Shown piece by piece: positions 17,160 to 28,152 of a stretch of 64,000 nt of DNA. Made by a program: the position numbers and the translations under genes. Under the pieces are notes generated by a model. That model did not search any database and was not told the origin of the DNA. It saw only the letters and a program-made list of their open reading frames with translations. The stretch's first letter is position 1. The number at the start of each line of letters is the position of its first letter. The DNA comes from Marinobacter lutaoensis (GTDB lineage: Bacteria; Pseudomonadota; Gammaproteobacteria; Pseudomonadales; Oleiphilaceae), in NCBI RefSeq assembly GCF_001981305.1, contig NZ_MSCW01000001.1, positions 1 through 64,000 of the forward strand. Direction: 5' to 3'.

Positions 17160-18227
17160 ATGATGATGCTCAGTCTGTTCACCGTCGCCAGTCGCCTGTA
17201 CTCGGCTCCCCGTACCCTGTTCGCCGCCGCGGTTCTCGTCCTGCTGGCCGGCTGTTCCGCCAACCCGATCTACAGCACCACCGGCGTGGTGTTGTCCGGC
17301 TACTCGGAGGGCGAGGCCACGCCCTACGTGATGCAGATGTCCGACCCCCGGATGGCCTGTGCCCTGGGGGAAGGCATCGACCCACTGCTGTATTCCTTCT
17401 CCCGGGTCACGGATGCCCCGAACACCACCGGTTCTTTGCTGATGCTGCTGGCCGGCAACTGCATGGAATACCAAGCCTGGGAGGCTGAGCTGGACTATCT
17501 GCGGGCGGACTACCAGGGCCGGGTCGTCGAGGCTAAGGACGCCCGCGAGCGTGCCAAGCGGTTGAACGCGATCACCGCCCAGCGTCGCTACGAAGCCTTC
17601 CGGCGGGCGATGGCGGCCTACGACTTCGATCCAGCGGCCGAGCCGCTGGAGTGTCCGTTCCTGTTCAGCGAGCAGGATGAGCTGACCTTCCTGCTGGGGT
17701 TGCTGACCGGTCTGCAGTCGATTGTCAACGACGCCAACTCCGGTGCTCTGGCCGGGGTTCCCCGCAACATCGCGCCGCAGGCGGAACGCGCCGCCACCTG
17801 TCTGGACAACGACACCTGGGGGGGGCTGCCCAATGCCATCCGGGCCTTGGTCTGGCTGCTGCTGCCGGATACCCGGCCGGAACTGGCGCCGGATCCCTGG
17901 GTGGTGCTCGAGCACAGTTCCGAGCAGGGCATCCGGTCCGGCATGCGCGCCTCGCTCGCACTGCAGGCCGTCGCCGCCGAGACCTTCGGGCGACCGGATA
18001 AATTGGAGCAGGCCATTGCCCGGTTCGCCGAATCTGAAGGCAGTGTCCAAGTCTGGGAGGCGTATCGGCTGGTGGATGAAGTGGCCCGCGACGCTGTCTA
18101 TTTTTCCTCGGACAAGTACTGGACCAGCCACTACGGCTACCGTACGCCGCACCGATACTTTGGCCGGCTGAGCCCCGATTCCGGCTCCGAAGAGGTTGAA
18201 ACCATGAGTCTGGACGACCTGCTGTAA
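17160..18227 (+). CDS. Outer-membrane-type lipoprotein resembling the TRAP T component (TatT-like)
   Basis: A lipoprotein signal ends at LLAGC with the lipidated Cys at residue 32. The mature part of roughly 320 residues is helix-rich, with an early PYVMQMSDPRMACALGEGIDP segment and repeated Ala/Leu helices that recall the TPR-like TatT family known beside TRAP transporters. This is pattern resemblance, not a proven match. It is followed after 54 bases by a periplasmic binding protein gene and then a TRAP membrane subunit, so it probably serves that system. Three tandem ATGs stand at the start; the spacing from AAGGA favours the second or third. Confidence 0.65.
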   Translation: MMMLSLFTVASRLYSAPRTLFAAAVLVLLAGCSANPIYSTTGVVLSGYSEGEATPYVMQMSDPRMACALGEGIDPLLYSFSRVTDAPNTTGSLLMLLAGNCMEYQAWEAELDYLRADYQGRVVEAKDARERAKRLNAITAQRRYEAFRRAMAAYDFDPAAEPLECPFLFSEQDELTFLLGLLTGLQSIVNDANSGALAGVPRNIAPQAERAATCLDNDTWGGLPNAIRALVWLLLPDTRPELAPDPWVVLEHSSEQGIRSGMRASLALQAVAAETFGRPDKLEQAIARFAESEGSVQVWEAYRLVDEVARDAVYFSSDKYWTSHYGYRTPHRYFGRLSPDSGSEEVETMSLDDLL

Positions 18228-18281
18228 CCGGCCGCTCGCCCCCTTGACCGCGAACAATCACAAGAACGACCAGGAGGTCCC

Positions 18282-19292
18282 ATGATCCGTACATCCCTCG
18301 TTGCCCTGACCCTGGCTGCCGCAGCGCCCCTGGCATCGGCCCAGACGGTATCCGTCTGCGTGTTCGACGTCATTGGGGCCAACGGCGATTTCTACAATCT
18401 GGTGAAAGACTACGCCCTCGAAATGAAGGCCCAGGGGGTGGACCTGACCCTCAAACCCTACACCGACGAGGGTGTCGCCGTGGGGGATTTCAACGCCGGC
18501 CAGTGTGACGCGGTGGCCGCCACCGACATCCGCATCCGCCCGTACAATCGCTTTACCGGCAGCATCAGCGCCGTGGGCGCCATTCCCACCTACGACAACC
18601 TCAAGACCCTGCTGGCGACCCTGGCCCAGCCCAAGGCCGCGCCGCTGATGAAGGAGAACGGCTACGAGGTGCTTGGCATCATCCCCGCCGGCGCGGGCTA
18701 TCTGTTCGTCAACGACCGCAGCATTGACACGGCCGGCGAGCTGGCCGGCAAGCGCATGGCTACCCTGGATTACCAGAAGGATGCCATCCACATGGTCAAC
18801 TACGTGAAGGCCACCGTGGTGCCGTCGGACATCACCAACTTTGCCGGTAAGTTCAACAATGGCTCCGTCGACACCGCCTACGCGCCGGCGTTCGCCTATG
18901 AGGCTCTGGAGCTGTACAAGGGCATCGGAGACAAGGGCGGCATCGTCGACTATCCGCTGGCACAGCTGACCCTGCAGATCGTGGCCCGGGACGAAGTGCT
19001 GGATGACGACACCGCCCAGAAGGCCCGGGACGTGGCCTGGCACATGTTCCCTCAGGCCATGGACCTGATCCGGAGCCAGGAACAGGCGATCCCGGAGGAC
19101 AAGTGGATTCGGATTCCGGACAAGGACATTGAGGGCTACCAGGAAATGTTCCGGCAAAACCGGCTGGAAATGCGGGATGGCGTCAACGGCGCGCCCAATG
19201 TCTATCACCCGAAGATGCTGAGCCTGTTGAGCAAGATCCGCTGTGCCAGCAATCCGGCCGCTGCGGAGTGTACCGCGGACAACCGGGAATAA
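18282..19292 (+). CDS. Periplasmic solute-binding protein of a TRAP-type system
   Basis: The 336-residue product begins with a clear Sec signal peptide cut after ASA (residue 20). The mature part resembles divergent TRAP P-components: an early CVFDVIGANGDF strand region, DAVAATDIRIRPYN, a central NDRSIDTAGELAGKRMAT and a VDTAYAPAFAYEALELYKG element. An even number of Cys (35, 70 region and the C-terminal pair) suggests disulfides. AGGAGG precedes the ATG. It would bind an organic acid or similar solute and deliver it to the membrane subunit encoded 15 bases downstream. Substrate unknown. Confidence 0.72.
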   Translation: MIRTSLVALTLAAAAPLASAQTVSVCVFDVIGANGDFYNLVKDYALEMKAQGVDLTLKPYTDEGVAVGDFNAGQCDAVAATDIRIRPYNRFTGSISAVGAIPTYDNLKTLLATLAQPKAAPLMKENGYEVLGIIPAGAGYLFVNDRSIDTAGELAGKRMATLDYQKDAIHMVNYVKATVVPSDITNFAGKFNNGSVDTAYAPAFAYEALELYKGIGDKGGIVDYPLAQLTLQIVARDEVLDDDTAQKARDVAWHMFPQAMDLIRSQEQAIPEDKWIRIPDKDIEGYQEMFRQNRLEMRDGVNGAPNVYHPKMLSLLSKIRCASNPAAAECTADNRE

Positions 19293-19307
19293 CGAGGCGG
19301 AACGCGC

Positions 19308-21359
19308 ATGAACTGGCGAGCATTGACGGCCCCGGCCACCAAGACCCTGTACCCCGTGCACCGGCTGCACGGGGGGCTCCTGCTGCTGTTGCTGCTACTG
19401 ACCCTGCTCCTGGGCATGGGCAACTCCCTGCATTCGCGGCTGTTGTGGGTGGGAGAGCAGACCTGGCCGAACTACTACCTGCTCAACCCCGACGCCAAGG
19501 AACCGTCCTGCGAGCTGGAGATGGACGTAGAGGCCGAGGTGGCCCGCCGGATTGCTGCCTACAAGCCAGACCCGGATGACCTGTTCAGCTCGCCGCCCGA
19601 CCCTCAGGCGCTGCGCCAGTCCCTGCAGCGGAACCTGGCGCTGTGCCAGCAGGCCCACGCCGCCTACGAACAAAACATGGCCCACGCCACCACGGCGTTG
19701 GCACTGTTCAAGGCGGTCGAGCAGGGCCTGGCGACCTTTTTGCTCGACAATATCGAACTGACCAAGTATCTGTTCATCGCCATGTTCGCCATGGCGGCGG
19801 CCATCGCCGCCCTGGACACCGACCACATCGCCCTGCGCCTGCCCCGCAACCGGGCCGAATGGCGGTTGAGTCAGGTCGCCCAGTTCGTCGTCAACGGCCT
19901 GATGGTGCTCTCGCTCTATGCGTATCTCGGCAAGCTGGCGGCTTCGCCCGGCTCGCGGGGCACCATGGATCTGCAATACGCCTGGGCGCTGGTGTTCGGC
20001 CTGTTCATGGTGATCAACGTGGTGCGCTTCGTGCAGGTGCCCGAGCGCATGCGGCCCGGCCGGCTGTCCCTATCGTCCGGACTGGTGGTGCCGCTGTATT
20101 GCGCCATGGGGCTGATCGCCATGGGCTACTTCTTCCTGGTGGACGGCTATGCCTCCGGCCTGGCCATCTATTTCGGGATGATGTCCAACCTGTCCTCCAT
20201 GTTCATCAACATCGGCCTGTACGTGCTGGTGGGCATGGTGCTCAAGCAGACCCGGCTGCCGGAGCTGTTGCTGAATGTGATCAAGCCCTATCAGCTACCG
20301 GCGCCGATGCTCGCCTCGGTGATCATTTTTGCCACCGCCTTCCCCACCGCGTTCACCGGTGCCTCGGGGATCTTCATCCTGGCGGTGGGCGGTGTGGTCT
20401 ACGATGAGCTGCGACGGGCCGGCGCCGGTCGCCAGCTGTCGCTGGCCACCACCGCGATGTCCGGTAGCCTGGGCGTGGTGCTCAACCCCTGCCTGCTGAT
20501 CGTGGTGGTGGCCGCCCTGAACAAGGAAGTCACCACCACCGAGATGTACGGCTGGGGCGTCTGGGTGTTTCTCATGTCCGCGACCCTGTTCTCCGTGGTG
20601 GTTTGCAAAACCGAAGGCAACTGGCGGCCCCGACCGGCCCCGGGCGCCGTCCGTGCCTCGCTGGCACAGCTGCGGCCGCTGCTGCCCTATGCGGCGGTCG
20701 CCGCCCTGGTGATCCTGGCCATCTGGCTGCTGCTGGGGCTGCGCTTCAACGAATACAGCGCGCCCCTGATCCTGCCTTTGGTGATGCTCGCCCTGGTGTT
20801 CCTGGATTCGGACCAGGACCGGCGTGAGCAGGGGCAGGGCCGCCTTCAGGCGTTCTGGCGACGCAGCTCGGCGGCGGCCAGTGACTCCGCCGTCCACATT
20901 GGCGCGCTGCTGGCACTGATCGGATTCTCGATCTGCCTGGGCGGCATCCTGGAACGTTCCGACATCGTCCATGCCCTGTTCCCGGAGCACCTGGACAGCC
21001 CCTGGCTGGCCATGCTGGTGATCGTGGTGATGCTGACGGTGATCGGCATGGTGATGGACCCGTTTGGTGCCGTCATTCTAGTTTCGGCCACCATTGCCCA
21101 GCCGGCCATTCGGATGGGGATCGATCCCTTGCATTTCTGGATTGTCTGCCTGGTGGCCTTCGAACTGGGGTACCTGAGCCCGCCGGTGGCGCTGAACCAT
21201 CTGTTGACACGGCAGGTGGTGGGCGAGACCGAGGTGCTGGCGGCGGAGCGTACCGGCTCGTTCTGGCACCGGTATGAGCGGTTGCTGCTGCCCCTGGCGG
21301 TGATGGGGCCAACCCTGCTGCTGGTGGCCTTTGTGCCGATGCTGTTCTACGCGCTGTAA
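19308..21359 (+). CDS. TRAP transporter membrane subunit, fused small and large domains
   Basis: The 683-residue integral membrane protein has an N-terminal region with a long soluble insert (about residues 55-140, rich in Asp/Pro/Gln) and several helices that could stand for the DctQ part. A larger DctM-like domain follows, with ATAFPTAFTGASGIFILAVGG, GSLGVVLNPCLL and a late GMVMDPFGAVILVSATIAQP motif. TRAP transporters are sodium- or proton-driven secondary transporters using a binding protein. Start at 19308 follows a GAGGCGGA element. A terminator follows the stop. Fusion of Q and M is known in some TRAP systems; the long insert is unusual. Confidence 0.8.
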   Translation: MNWRALTAPATKTLYPVHRLHGGLLLLLLLLTLLLGMGNSLHSRLLWVGEQTWPNYYLLNPDAKEPSCELEMDVEAEVARRIAAYKPDPDDLFSSPPDPQALRQSLQRNLALCQQAHAAYEQNMAHATTALALFKAVEQGLATFLLDNIELTKYLFIAMFAMAAAIAALDTDHIALRLPRNRAEWRLSQVAQFVVNGLMVLSLYAYLGKLAASPGSRGTMDLQYAWALVFGLFMVINVVRFVQVPERMRPGRLSLSSGLVVPLYCAMGLIAMGYFFLVDGYASGLAIYFGMMSNLSSMFINIGLYVLVGMVLKQTRLPELLLNVIKPYQLPAPMLASVIIFATAFPTAFTGASGIFILAVGGVVYDELRRAGAGRQLSLATTAMSGSLGVVLNPCLLIVVVAALNKEVTTTEMYGWGVWVFLMSATLFSVVVCKTEGNWRPRPAPGAVRASLAQLRPLLPYAAVAALVILAIWLLLGLRFNEYSAPLILPLVMLALVFLDSDQDRREQGQGRLQAFWRRSSAAASDSAVHIGALLALIGFSICLGGILERSDIVHALFPEHLDSPWLAMLVIVVMLTVIGMVMDPFGAVILVSATIAQPAIRMGIDPLHFWIVCLVAFELGYLSPPVALNHLLTRQVVGETEVLAAERTGSFWHRYERLLLPLAVMGPTLLLVAFVPMLFYAL

Positions 21360-21381
21360 CACAGCCCCGTCACCATGACAG

Positions 21382-21408
21382 GCTCCTGGTATCACCAGGC
21401 GCTTTTTT
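21382..21408 (+). terminator. Rho-independent terminator after the TRAP genes
   Basis: CCTGG (21385-21389), loop TATCA, CCAGG (21395-21399), extended by GC pairs across one mismatch and followed by six T (21403-21408). It closes the three-gene TRAP unit. Confidence 0.7.
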
Positions 21409-21471
21409 GTCTGGACGTCCCGGCCCCCTGGGTTATGCTGACGTCTGATGGCGAGCAGGGTGGGCTGACGA

Positions 21472-24117
21472 ATGAAACATCGGCTGGAACCCCGGGCCCT
21501 GATGGCCGGGCTGGCAGTGTCACTTCTGGCTTCCTGTGGCGGTTCGGGAAGCTCCGGAACGGCGACGGACCCGGAGGGGACGGCCCTGGCGGGCGTGATT
21601 GACATCGAGGCCGGCACCCGGGTCGACGTGGACAATGCCGACGCGATCTACCTTGGCGCGACGCTGGCCGGCACGCCCCAGGTCCTGCCGCAAGCGTTCA
21701 TTCTGGCCGGCTATGTGAGCGGCGCCTCGGGCGCCTATGAGCCGCTGTCCGGATTGTCCCTGCCGTATTTCTCCGATGAAACCGATCAGTTCCGGCTCCG
21801 CCTGGCGCCGGGGCAGCGTGTCGCCTTGCAGGCTTTTGCGACCCGGGCCGGTCGTGCCAACCTGACGCTGACCCTGAGCGACGTGGACTCCGGGGCGGTC
21901 CTGGCCACCGCTGAAACCAGTCCCACCTCCAGCCAGATTGGCGTCACCGTGCCGGACGACCAGCCGGCGGCGGACTACCTGGTGACCGTGCAGGCGCAGG
22001 GGACGACCCCAATGCTGTACATCCTGTCATCGTCGTTGGCGGACGAGGCGACGGCCCTGGTGTTCGACTGGCCCGATTTCCCGTTCGTTCCCGGTCAGGC
22101 GCTGATGACCCTGGACAGCCCGCGGGCCCGGGTGGCGGGCGCCAGCGACATGGAACCGGTGCGGGAGTTGGCGCCCGGGCACTGGCAGGTTCGCCGGTCC
22201 GCGGCCTCCCGCGTCGCCGAAGCAGAGGATACGTTGGCCTGGATTCGCGGCCTGCGTTCCCGGTCCGGCGTGCGGCGGGTGATCCCAGACTACCGGACCA
22301 CGGCCCTGGCGACGCCGCTGGACGAGCCCCTGTACGCCGATGCGGTGCTCGGCCAGCGCTGGCACTATGAGCTGATCAACCTGCCCCTGGCCTGGCAACT
22401 GGCGCCGGAGGCCGGGGCAGGGGTAACGGTCGCGGTGCTGGACACCGGGCTCTACGCCGGTACTGGCGGCTGGCACCAGGACCTCCGGCCCAATGTGATC
22501 GAAGGATACGACTTCGTCTCCGGTGATCTGGACACGGACACCTCCCCGGGCCGGGACAGTGACCCGACGGACCCGGGCAACGCCATCGGGGGCAGCGTCT
22601 ACCACGGCACCCATGTCGCCGGTACCGTGGCCGCGGCGGACAACGACCTGGGCGGAATTGGCGTGGCCTATGGCGCTTCCCTGATGCCGGTGCGGGTCCT
22701 GGGGGAGGGCGGCACCGGTGCCTCCGGTGACCTGCTGGCGGCGTTGTCCTGGGTCAATGGTGACGACAGCGGCACCCCCCGGGCCCAGGTGGTCAACCTC
22801 AGTCTCGGTGGCTTGCCCTACATCGAGGCGCTGGCCGACGTCATTTCCGAGGGGGCCGGGCGTGGTGTGATATACGTGGCCGCCGCCGGCAATTCGGCCT
22901 CGACGGAGGCCACCTATCCGGCGGCGTTCGAGCATGTGCTGGCGGTGAGCGCGGTGGACGGCGCCGGAGCCCTGGCCTCCTATTCGAACCACGGGGGTTG
23001 GGTCGACTTGGCGGCGCCGGGCGGTGACCTCACCCGTGACGCCAACGCCGACGGCCGGGCCGATGCCGTGGTCAGTGCCAGTGCCGCCAGTGTCAACGGC
23101 GGCCTGGAAGAAACCTACGTGGGGCTGCAGGGAACCTCCATGGCTTCGCCCCATGTCGCCGGGGTTGTCGCCCTGATGAAGTCGCTGGCCCCGGATCTGG
23201 ATGCCGATGGCGTCGAAGCCCTGTTGATGGCTGGCAGCCTGACCACTCCGCCTTCGGCCAGTGAACGGCGGAACGATGCCCTGGGCTGGGGCGTGATTGA
23301 TGCCGCTCAGGCGGTCCTGGCAGCCACGGACAGCTCCGCGCTGGACCTGATGACGGCGTCGCCGGCGGTGGCCTCGCTCTCCTCCGAACGGCAGCCCTCA
23401 GTGTCGGTGGTGCTGGCCGTGTACGGTGAGCAGGCCGAGGCTGTGACCATCCAGTCGGTGGCCCTGACACCGGAGGTGGACTGGGTGACCGGCTCCGGGG
23501 TGGCCGCCGGAGACAGCGGCACCCGCTTCACCCTTGAGCTGGCCCTGGTGCCGGATGCCCTGGCGGAAGGCAGCGCGGAGCGGACGACGCTGCAGGTGAC
23601 CTATCTGGGCCGCAGTGGCAGTCGCACCCTGGAAATCCCGGTCATCGGCCAGCAGCTGGCCGACCAGGCCCTGCGGGACGCGGGCCGGCATTTCGCCCTG
23701 CTGGTGAACCCGGAGGCCCAGGACGGTGCCTATGAAACCGTGGCCCAGGCCGCGCTCGAGGTGGTCAATGGCCAGTACCGTTTTCGTTTCTACCACGACG
23801 ACGGCGAGGCGCCCCGCTACGCCAACGAAGTGCCGGAGGGGCGTTATTTCCTGGTGGCCGGGAGCGACCTCGACAACGACGGCCGGATCTGTCATTCCGG
23901 CGAAGCCTGCGCGGAGTACCCGGTGGCGGGCCTGCGCGAGGAAGTCACCGTGACCGCGGGGCAGGCGCTCACCAACCTGCAGCTGACCACCAGCTATGCC
24001 CGGCCCACGATTTCTGCCGCCACTCCCGACATCTTGCCCCGGCCGGACTTTCCCGGTTACCGTTTGCTGGACGTCGCGAACGGGACGTCATCGATGAAAC
24101 AGCTGTCGGAGCCGTGA
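21472..24117 (+). CDS. Lipoprotein subtilisin-like serine protease (S8 family)
   Basis: The 881-residue protein starts with a lipoprotein signal (LLASC, lipidated C22) and a Gly/Ser linker. An N-terminal region of about 290 residues has PPC-like beta character (FRLRLAPGQRVALQAFA). The peptidase S8 domain follows with the catalytic triad visible: D324 in AVLDTG, H378 in HGTHVAG and S556 in GTSMASPH. About 280 further residues include a DGRICHSGEACAEYPVAG segment. It probably acts on peptides at the cell surface or periplasmic face of a membrane. The next gene, a PrcB-like lipoprotein, overlaps the stop by four bases, suggesting a functional pair. Confidence 0.88.
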   Translation: MKHRLEPRALMAGLAVSLLASCGGSGSSGTATDPEGTALAGVIDIEAGTRVDVDNADAIYLGATLAGTPQVLPQAFILAGYVSGASGAYEPLSGLSLPYFSDETDQFRLRLAPGQRVALQAFATRAGRANLTLTLSDVDSGAVLATAETSPTSSQIGVTVPDDQPAADYLVTVQAQGTTPMLYILSSSLADEATALVFDWPDFPFVPGQALMTLDSPRARVAGASDMEPVRELAPGHWQVRRSAASRVAEAEDTLAWIRGLRSRSGVRRVIPDYRTTALATPLDEPLYADAVLGQRWHYELINLPLAWQLAPEAGAGVTVAVLDTGLYAGTGGWHQDLRPNVIEGYDFVSGDLDTDTSPGRDSDPTDPGNAIGGSVYHGTHVAGTVAAADNDLGGIGVAYGASLMPVRVLGEGGTGASGDLLAALSWVNGDDSGTPRAQVVNLSLGGLPYIEALADVISEGAGRGVIYVAAAGNSASTEATYPAAFEHVLAVSAVDGAGALASYSNHGGWVDLAAPGGDLTRDANADGRADAVVSASAASVNGGLEETYVGLQGTSMASPHVAGVVALMKSLAPDLDADGVEALLMAGSLTTPPSASERRNDALGWGVIDAAQAVLAATDSSALDLMTASPAVASLSSERQPSVSVVLAVYGEQAEAVTIQSVALTPEVDWVTGSGVAAGDSGTRFTLELALVPDALAEGSAERTTLQVTYLGRSGSRTLEIPVIGQQLADQALRDAGRHFALLVNPEAQDGAYETVAQAALEVVNGQYRFRFYHDDGEAPRYANEVPEGRYFLVAGSDLDNDGRICHSGEACAEYPVAGLREEVTVTAGQALTNLQLTTSYARPTISAATPDILPRPDFPGYRLLDVANGTSSMKQLSEP

Positions 24118-24626
24118 CCGTGTCTTCCCGAAAATCCTGCCGCAAGTCCCTGGCCCGTTGCCTGCCGCTGGTGGGCCTGGCCCTGCTGTCCGGGTGTGCC
24201 GGCAGTGGCCCTCGGGTGCCTCCGGAGCTGCCATCGGTGCGCCAAGTCACCCAGTCGCAGCATTGCGGCCTGACCGGTCCCGGGCTGCTGCTGGTGACCT
24301 CCCAGCCGCAGCTGTCGCAATACCTGGGGCTGCCCGCCCAGAACCTGTCGGTGCAGCCCCTGCGCAGCCTGGACCTGAACCGGGAGGTCTTGCTGTTCGT
24401 CACCATGGGGCAGAAGCCCACGGCCGGCTACAGCGTTCGTCTGGCCTCCGCCGCGCTGACCGGAGACACCCTGGACTTGAGCGTGGCCGTGCGCACGCCG
24501 CCGGCAGACAGCGTCCAGGCCCAGGTTATGACGTCGCCCTGCGCCATCCTGGCCCTGGAACCGGGCAAGTGGAACGCCATCCGCCTGCACGGGCTCACCG
24601 TACGGCCGCTGCTGCTGCGTCCCTGA
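24114..24626 (+). CDS. PrcB-like lipoprotein (protease-complex associated)
   Basis: Starts with GTG overlapping the protease stop (GTGA), so translation is probably coupled. The 170-residue product has a lipoprotein signal ending LALLSGC (C28). Its C-terminal half carries the motif FVTMGQKPTAGYSV (residues 95-108), which I know from PrcB C-terminal-type domains. PrcB is a partner of the dentilisin protease in Treponema. The pairing with a subtilisin-like lipoprotein here parallels that, so it may stabilise, anchor or inhibit the protease. The domain call is by motif memory; the function is inferred. Confidence 0.72.
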   Translation: MTVSSRKSCRKSLARCLPLVGLALLSGCAGSGPRVPPELPSVRQVTQSQHCGLTGPGLLLVTSQPQLSQYLGLPAQNLSVQPLRSLDLNREVLLFVTMGQKPTAGYSVRLASAALTGDTLDLSVAVRTPPADSVQAQVMTSPCAILALEPGKWNAIRLHGLTVRPLLLRP

Positions 24627-24650
24627 GCCGGTCCGCCGGCAAAACAACCG

Positions 24651-24678
24651 TTGATCTTTCCGCTTGAATCCCTAAGCT
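24651..24678 (+). promoter_or_regulatory. Putative parE promoter
   Basis: TTGATC (24651-24656), 16 bases, TAAGCT (24673-24678), ending 44 bases before the parE start. The -35 is good, the -10 is weak. Confidence 0.35.
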
Positions 24679-24680
24679 AG

Positions 24681-26618
<1,938 letters not shown>

Positions 26619-26639
26619 GCCCGGGCGGGCCTGGGGATT

Positions 26640-27938
26640 TCAGCCCGCTTGGGCCCGGTGCACGGTGTTGGACAGGATGTCGCAGCACAGCACCCGGAGT
26701 TCGCCGTTCAGGTAGAAGCCCAGGGACAGGGTCACGCACATGTAGGCGCCGGTCACGCACAAGTAGGGGGCGGTGGCCTGCAATTTCTCCGGCTGGGCCA
26801 GCGCCCGGCGCAGGTACTGCTGCCGGTACCAGTCGGCACTGCTGGTACTTTCCAGCGGCCTGAAGCGGGGGTCCTGGTGACGGATGCCGGTGTTGGAGAT
26901 CAGGGTTTCGTCGATCTGGATGCCCTGGGCGTTCACCAGGTAACAGCGGGATACCGCCGGGTGGTTGAGCAGCTCCAGGCAGGCTTGGTGCATGCTGGCG
27001 CCGGAGCCGAGCCGCTCGATGGCGTTCCTGAAATATCCCTCAAAAAAATTGACCAGTTGTCGGGTCGGGTCCTGGGTGACCTGGCGGCTCTGCTTGTATT
27101 CGTCCAGTAACTGGTCGAAGTCCGCCGGCGCCTGCTCCTGGGCCAGGCTCTTCAGCTCGGTGCTGGGGCGGCAGAAGTAGAAACCTTGTACGAAGTCCAC
27201 CCCGGCGTCAATGGCGATCAGTGCCTGGCTCCGGCTTTCCACGCCCTCCAGCAGGACCAGGCAGGCCGACTGGTGCAGCAGGGAGACAATGCCGTTGAGG
27301 ATCTGCCTTGCCTTGTGGTCCTCGGTGGCCCGGGTCAGCAGGGTCCGGTCCAGCTTGACGATGTCCGGGGACAGGTTCCAGATGCGCTCGAAGTTGGAAT
27401 GGCCCGCGCCGAAGTCATCAATCGCGGTCAGGCACCCCAGTTCCTTGTAATAGGCCACGGTTTCGCGCAGGCGTTCGGCGTCGTCGGTGGGTTGTTCGAC
27501 GATTTCAACCACGATGCGGTGCGGTGGCAGCCCGGTTCGGGCAAGCAGGTGGCCGAAGAAGGAATCGGTATGGGCACTGCCGGTGGCCACCCGGGGCGAG
27601 ACGTTCAGGAACAGCCAGTTCAGCTGATCGCTCAGGCGACTGTAGTTGCGTATGTGCAGGAAGCGGCAGAGCCGGTCCAGTAACAGGTTCTCACCTTCGC
27701 TGGCGGGCAACTGGAACAGATGTAGCGGCAGCACCGGGGCGTTGTCGGGGTCGAATGCCCGGATCAGTGCCTCGTAGCCGACGACCCGCTTGTGGGAAAT
27801 GCTGTATATGGGCTGCAACGCCGTTCTCAGGGTCAGGCCCCGGAAATCGGCGGTCCACAAGTCACCTTCCTGGTTGAGCATTGGGGCGAGCAAATCCAGC
27901 TCCGGTACTGCCAACGTATCAGGCAGGGGTCGTGACAT
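26640..27938 (-). CDS. EAL-domain cyclic-di-GMP phosphodiesterase with C-terminal sensor-like domain
   Basis: The 432-residue protein starts with an EAL domain in which all the usual catalytic motifs are present: YEALIR, LFLNVSP, VVEIVEQ, IDDFGAGHS, VKLDRTL, LEGVES and DFVQGFY. It should therefore hydrolyse c-di-GMP. A linker leads to a C-terminal domain (about residues 300-432) with a Cache/PAS-like pattern (CYLVNAQGIQIDE, then RRALAQPEKLQATAPYLC), probably sensory. No membrane segment is evident. The gene is preceded by a 5' region holding three consecutive inverted repeats. Its neighbours include other c-di-GMP genes (fimX-like, PilZ) a few kilobases away. Confidence 0.88.
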   Translation of the reverse strand: MSRPLPDTLAVPELDLLAPMLNQEGDLWTADFRGLTLRTALQPIYSISHKRVVGYEALIRAFDPDNAPVLPLHLFQLPASEGENLLLDRLCRFLHIRNYSRLSDQLNWLFLNVSPRVATGSAHTDSFFGHLLARTGLPPHRIVVEIVEQPTDDAERLRETVAYYKELGCLTAIDDFGAGHSNFERIWNLSPDIVKLDRTLLTRATEDHKARQILNGIVSLLHQSACLVLLEGVESRSQALIAIDAGVDFVQGFYFCRPSTELKSLAQEQAPADFDQLLDEYKQSRQVTQDPTRQLVNFFEGYFRNAIERLGSGASMHQACLELLNHPAVSRCYLVNAQGIQIDETLISNTGIRHQDPRFRPLESTSSADWYRQQYLRRALAQPEKLQATAPYLCVTGAYMCVTLSLGFYLNGELRVLCCDILSNTVHRAQAG

Positions 27939-27951
27939 AGACGCTTTCTAC

Positions 27952-28042
27952 GTGTTTGAGACGAACACATCAGGCGCCTCTGAAACGCCTGAACTGTCTG
28001 AGTCGAGTACACGAATCAACATGATCGAGTGCCATTCGTGTA
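27952..28042 (-). promoter_or_regulatory. Three stem-loop-forming repeats in the EAL gene leader
   Basis: The three dyads have perfect arms of 5, 6 and 9 bases with spacers of 7, 9 and 17 bases. The nearest lies 14 bases upstream of the EAL start codon. They could form RNA hairpins in the leader or act as DNA operators. I do not recognise a known riboswitch. Confidence 0.4.
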
Positions 28043-28152
28043 GGGGGGAGATTGCCAAAAAAACCGGTTTATTACCACTGTTTCATGGTGAAACCGCAGA
28101 AAAGGGCGCATGTTTGGGGCATGCGACAGCGGCCGGGGAGGCCGCCCCCAAA

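Noticed and set aside
22027..23154. A 375-codon minus-strand frame inside the protease gene
   Set aside because: Antisense to the S8 domain, whose catalytic triad is intact; no domain and biased composition.
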